DNA of 34,103 bases, taken from assembly GCA_046758865.1 (NCBI GenBank), contig JBHIBD010000023.1, positions 1-34,103 on the forward strand. The letters are read 5' to 3'. Numbering within the stretch: the first letter of the stretch is position 1; each line of letters opens with the position of its first letter. The notes below the pieces were generated by a model. The model was not told the origin of the DNA and made no database searches. It saw nothing but the letters and a program-made list of their open reading frames with translations. Made by a program: the position numbers and the translations under genes. Origin of the DNA: JBHIBD01 sp046758865. GTDB taxonomy: Bacteria; Planctomycetota; Brocadiia; Brocadiales; Bathyanammoxibiaceae. This document shows positions 31,400-34,103 of this stretch, one piece after another.

Positions 31400-32356
31400 T
31401 CATTCAATCGCACTTCTCTTTGGTCTAAGCTTTGTCTCCCACAAATAGCTAGCCAGTCTATCCATGTCTGCATGCAGAAACAGGGATGGTTCTTTTTCCT
31501 TCATTCGCTCAACAATACTCTTGCATCTCCGTTTTGAGTACAACAACGAAACATCTGATATCTCTAAGGGATTATGACAAGGCACACAATTGTTCGTATA
31601 TACACCCTGTGTGAAGTCGGTTACATCTTTCTTTCCAATTTCTTTCAGTAACTTGAACTCGGCAAGCGCTCTTTTATCTATTGCACCTCTTTGGTACTCT
31701 TTAAATAAATCAATTATTTCCTGTTCGTTCTCTGTGAATTGTTCTTCCTCCATCTGCATCCTGTTGAACGCATGCAGGATGTCCTCCTCAACCCACTTTT
31801 TATGGGTGTATATGTATTCCAATATATGGCACTGGCCACACTTCTTGCTCAAGGTTGCTTCCATGTCTCCTTCAGAATACATTCCTGATATTGGAACCCC
31901 TTGACTGTCTCTGTTTACCGAGATCAACAACTTGGCATCGGTGGGGGAACTTATTATCTTTACACCCTCAGCCAAAGCAATATAGGGCATAAAACCTAAA
32001 AAACTTTTTTCCCTTCCTATTTCAATCTCGGTGTTACCCTTATAGTAAAAGACACGTTTACTTACGCTATCATAAACCACCTCCTCAGGCAGCACATACA
32101 ACATCTCTTTGTGTCTCTTATGATTAAACTCCGCAAGGCGCCTTGCTCCTTCGTCAAGTATTACCTGGATGTAAAGTCTTTCATCTCTAATGATTAAAGA
32201 CTCTTTACGTACAATACTGTTTCCTGTATATATTTTCTGGCCTCTTTTCTCTAGACTTCCATTGATCACGTAGGTCTCAGAAAACACAGAAGAAGATAGC
32301 AGCCCATTGATGAGGAACATTATGGCAAGATAAAAATGGAGTCTATAGTTGCACAA
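31400..32356 (-). CDS. Exported dihaem c-type cytochrome of unknown function
   Basis: I do not recognise this 318-residue protein. It has a signal peptide (CNYRLHFYLAIMFLINGLL, cleavage near VFS/ETY), then about 140 residues without haem motifs that look beta-rich (LYIQVILDEGARRLAEF, RVFYYKGNTEIEI). The C-terminal part has two haem c sites, CGQCH and CVPCH, each followed by helices; the second domain ends LASYLWETKLRPKRSAIE. The arrangement suggests a sensor or binding domain plus electron transfer. The start is TTG 32356 because GGGAGG is 6 nt upstream and a signal peptide follows directly; GTG 32383 lacks a ribosome binding site. It has its own promoter and sits between two amt genes, so it may serve ammonium- or NO-related electron flow (speculative). 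Confidence 0.75.
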   Translation of the reverse strand: MCNYRLHFYLAIMFLINGLLSSSVFSETYVINGSLEKRGQKIYTGNSIVRKESLIIRDERLYIQVILDEGARRLAEFNHKRHKEMLYVLPEEVVYDSVSKRVFYYKGNTEIEIGREKSFLGFMPYIALAEGVKIISSPTDAKLLISVNRDSQGVPISGMYSEGDMEATLSKKCGQCHILEYIYTHKKWVEEDILHAFNRMQMEEEQFTENEQEIIDLFKEYQRGAIDKRALAEFKLLKEIGKKDVTDFTQGVYTNNCVPCHNPLEISDVSLLYSKRRCKSIVERMKEKEPSLFLHADMDRLASYLWETKLRPKRSAIE

Positions 32357-32423
32357 ATATAAGCCTCCCAGCCCTAGAACCACTATGCGTCATGGCAACT
32401 AGAAATCCATTAAAAACGTAGAC

Positions 32424-32451
32424 ATATTAGGGTAAACCTTTATATTGTCAA
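32424..32451 (-). promoter_or_regulatory. Promoter of the dihaem cytochrome gene
   Basis: On the minus strand: TTGACA (32451-32446), a 16-nt spacer and TAATAT (32429-32424). The predicted start is near 32417, about 60 nt before the TTG start. Confidence 0.7.
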
Positions 32452-32503
32452 GGAAATTCTTGAGAATCCCGTGGAGTATATAAACATTCTTGTATTTAAC
32501 TCC

Positions 32504-32532
32504 TTGACAAGTAGCTAGTTAAATGGTATACA
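32504..32532 (+). promoter_or_regulatory. Possible promoter upstream of the second amt gene
   Basis: TTGACA (32504-32509), a 17-nt spacer and TATACA (32527-32532). If used, the transcript would begin near 32539 and carry the GTAGGG boxes in its leader. The boxes may instead control a second, activator-dependent start closer to the gene. Confidence 0.55.
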
Positions 32533-32567
32533 CCGCAACTATTCTGTTATTCTTACCTGAGATATGG

Positions 32568-32687
32568 CTGTAGGGGGTTTTGTCCGGTCCTGCTCACCCA
32601 AGTGGGGTCACACGGCTTCCGCAGTAGGGGGCTAGTAGTAGGGATTTTTCTGTAGGGGGTTTCATATTACCTTATTTCTTTATTGTG
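32568..32687 (+). promoter_or_regulatory. GTAGGG-box array plus conserved block upstream of the second amt gene
   Basis: Three 14-nt units are adjacent at 32622-32663: CAGTAGGGGGCTAG, TAGTAGGGATTTTT and CTGTAGGGGGTTTC. ATATTACCTTATTTCTTT follows directly. A fourth copy, CTGTAGGGGGTTTT, lies upstream at 32568-32581, outside the 14-nt register. The same three-unit arrangement and downstream block occur upstream of amtB on the other strand. Confidence 0.75.
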
Positions 32688-32826
32688 AAAACTCTGCAAA
32701 AGGTTGCCCCAATACCATGCGTCATTCTGAGGTCTCTTTGTACCAATCGTCTCTATCAAGTCTATCAAGAGGAGTGCTTAAACAAGAAGATAACCTTTTC
32801 TAGGCAAAACCAGGGAGTAAAAAACA

Positions 32827-34103
32827 ATGAAAAGACTCTTACCTTTCATTATCCCGTTGATAGTGCTTTGTGCGATTGGGTGTGTCTGTGCTCCGGCGGC
32901 CGCCGCAGAGGAAGAGGCAAAGCCGTGGGTCTCTCCACCAAGCCCAGTGGAGGCGGAAGTGTCTTGGACTGTCGGAAATCACGGAGTCCCACTGGCCCCC
33001 TTTGATTCTCCACCGAGCCCAGTGGAGGTGGAGATGCCTTGGACCCTCCAGCGCATAAGTGATGCAGATGACTCAGAGGCTGACATGACGACCACTGAGG
33101 GTGTATCTACGGCGGCCACCGCGGAGGAAGAGGTAAAGTCGTGGGTCTCCCCCCGTCATGTTCTAGATGTTCCAGCTACGACGGCCGCAGCAGCAGAGGG
33201 AGAGGCAAAGCCGTGGGTCCCCCCACCAAGCCCAGTGGAGGCGGAGATGCCTTGGGCCCTCCAACTCATAAGTGATGCGGATGACACGGAGGTTGACACG
33301 ACGACCACCGAGGGCGTACCTTCGGCGGCCACCGCAGAGGAAAAGGAAAAGGGAAAAGAGGTAAAACCGTGGGTCCCCCCACCAAGCCCAGTGGAGGCGG
33401 AAGTGCTTTGGACCCTTCGGGGCATAGGCGACGCTGATGGTTCATTGGTCGACATGAATACATTTAAGGGCTTGTCTACAGCGGTGAACTTTACCTGGGT
33501 CTTGTTAGCCACAGTATTGGTCTTCATCATGCAGGCTGGCTTTGGGCTTTTGGGCGGCTTCCTCGAGGCAAGGCACATGCTAAATTACCTTTGCCAAACC
33601 TTTCTTGACACTACCCTTGCGGGGCTTGTGTTCTGGATATGGGGATTTGCCCTGATGTTTGGAGGAAGCGGTTACCTTGGGGCAGAGGCCGGCAATCCTG
33701 CTATAGGCTATAGTGGCTGGATACTTTACTGGGGCGCATACGACGTTCATACCATCATGCTCTGGATGTTCCAGATGGTCTTCTTAACCAAGGCCGTCGT
33801 CATTCCTGTCGGTGCGATAACTGGCAGGTGCAGGTTTCCAGCATACCTTATCCATGCCTGCTTTATCGCTGGTATAGTCTACCCTATCTTCGGCCACTGG
33901 GTTTGGGGGGGCGGCTGGCTCGGCACGTTGCCCATCGGCTCAGGCGCCCTGGACTTTGCAGGTTCTGGTGTGGTTCATGCGGTCGGTGGAATTATGGGCT
34001 TTGTGGGTGCATTGCTTTTAGGTCCACGTAAGGGCAAATTCAACCCCGACGGCACTCCCAACGATATGCCGCCTCACAACATGACCTATGTGGTGCTAGG
34101 AAC
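32827..34103 (+). CDS. amt: Second ammonium transporter with a repetitive N-terminal extension (3' end outside window)
   Basis: An open frame of 425 codons with no stop before the window end. A signal peptide (MKRLLPFIIPLIVLCAIG...) is followed by about 195 residues of imperfect repeats (PWV-PPSPVEAE-W-L, I-DADD/G, TTTEG-STAAT). The Amt core then starts near residue 221: NFTWVLLATVLVFIMQAGFG, the LCQTFLDTTLAGLVFWIWGF helix, MLWMFQMVF, and SGALDFAGSGVVHAVGG with the Asp and first twin histidine. The second twin His lies beyond the window. Canonical Amts start their first core helix within roughly 10-30 residues of the mature N-terminus, so this extension is unusual and predicted to be extracytoplasmic. 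ATG 32827 has AGGGAG 9 nt upstream. Transcription is divergent from the dihaem cytochrome. Confidence 0.9.
   Translation, partial: MKRLLPFIIPLIVLCAIGCVCAPAAAAEEEAKPWVSPPSPVEAEVSWTVGNHGVPLAPFDSPPSPVEVEMPWTLQRISDADDSEADMTTTEGVSTAATAEEEVKSWVSPRHVLDVPATTAAAAEGEAKPWVPPPSPVEAEMPWALQLISDADDTEVDTTTTEGVPSAATAEEKEKGKEVKPWVPPPSPVEAEVLWTLRGIGDADGSLVDMNTFKGLSTAVNFTWVLLATVLVFIMQAGFGLLGGFLEARHMLNYLCQTFLDTTLAGLVFWIWGFALMFGGSGYLGAEAGNPAIGYSGWILYWGAYDVHTIMLWMFQMVFLTKAVVIPVGAITGRCRFPAYLIHACFIAGIVYPIFGHWVWGGGWLGTLPIGSGALDFAGSGVVHAVGGIMGFVGALLLGPRKGKFNPDGTPNDMPPHNMTYVVLG
32905..33460 (+). repeat. In-frame tandem repeats in the second amt gene
   Basis: The DNA around the segment for KPWV-PPSPVEAE is nearly identical at about 32919, 33210 and 33367; a variant without KPWV is at about 33010. 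The ATA-(A/G)GT/GC-GAT-GC-GAT module encoding I-(S/G)-DAD recurs at about 33055, 33271 and 33424. The last copy runs straight into the first Amt helix, so the array looks like amplification of the segment preceding the membrane domain. Confidence 0.8.

Larger units (their letters stand above)
32357..32826. other. Divergent regulatory region: dihaem cytochrome (-) / second amt (+)
   Basis: This gap holds a minus-strand promoter (32424-32451), a plus-strand promoter (32504-32532), an isolated GTAGGG-type box (32568-32581), the triple-box module (32622-32687) and the second amt ribosome binding site (AGGGAG, 32812-32817). A plus-strand reading frame starting at 32685 overlaps it but has no family resemblance. 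No gene is called. Confidence 0.65.

Noticed and set aside
32685..33058. Plus-strand frames overlapping the start of the second amt gene (from 32685 and 32870)
   Set aside because: They are out of frame with the clear signal peptide/Amt frame at 32827 and have no ribosome binding site.
33156..33578. Minus-strand 140-codon frame opposite the second amt repeats
   Set aside because: It is a mirror frame of the repetitive GC-rich coding DNA. The plus frame has a signal peptide and Amt core, and the minus frame has no family signature.

Overview
The window is almost certainly from an anaerobic ammonium-oxidising (anammox) planctomycete. The strongest evidence is a near-complete hydrazine synthase alpha subunit (334-2784) and a hydrazine dehydrogenase (9418-11190) whose mature N-terminus (VEIITHWVPHEVYGMPGEPD) and octahaem pattern I recognise from the Kuenenia enzyme. 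A second octahaem HAO-like protein, several other multihaem c-type cytochromes and two ammonium transporters fit this. Base composition looks close to half G+C by eye. That is higher than I associate with Kuenenia, Brocadia or Scalindua, so a less studied anammox lineage is possible (inference).

Layout. Positions 1-13447 (+ strand) are a catabolic block: the tail of a cytochrome c, hzsA, an HAO-type octahaem oxidoreductase, trpB-trpA, a tandem dihaem cytochrome c, a flavodiiron protein, a small zinc-ribbon gene on the minus strand, hdh and a large exported TPR protein. A minus-strand gene (13513-14931) encodes an exported zinc-ribbon/TPR/FGE-like protein. Next comes an 11-haem membrane-anchored cytochrome (15224-16429) that reads as NapC/NrfH fused to the first seven haems of an HAO. 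Positions 16548-22918 are a TCA block: acn-mdh-sdhC/D-sdhA-[dispersed-type repeat]-sdhB. Pyruvate phosphate dikinase lies on the minus strand (23004-25772). It is followed on the plus strand by purH-trpF-mazG (26119-29122). The right end is an ammonium-uptake region: glnK and amtB (minus), an unrecognised dihaem cytochrome (minus), and divergently a second Amt gene running off the window end with a repetitive N-terminal extension of about 190 residues.

How it works together. In established anammox biochemistry, NO and ammonium are condensed to hydrazine by hydrazine synthase, and hydrazine is oxidised to N2 by hydrazine dehydrogenase. HAO-type proteins handle hydroxylamine and NO, and NapC-type proteins exchange electrons with the quinone pool. 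Amt/PII manage ammonium, the flavodiiron protein would remove O2 or NO, and acn/mdh/sdh/ppdk serve central carbon metabolism.

Most notable points: (i) the NapC-HAO-core fusion; (ii) a promoter-region module shared by both amt genes, made of three 14-nt-spaced GTAGGG boxes plus a conserved downstream block; (iii) the tandemly repeated N-terminal extension of the second Amt; (iv) clustering of hydrazine synthase, HAO and hydrazine dehydrogenase genes within about 11 kb; (v) three multihaem genes each ending in a terminator hairpin 20-30 nt upstream of the next start codon. I saw no tRNA, rRNA, CRISPR array or transposase.
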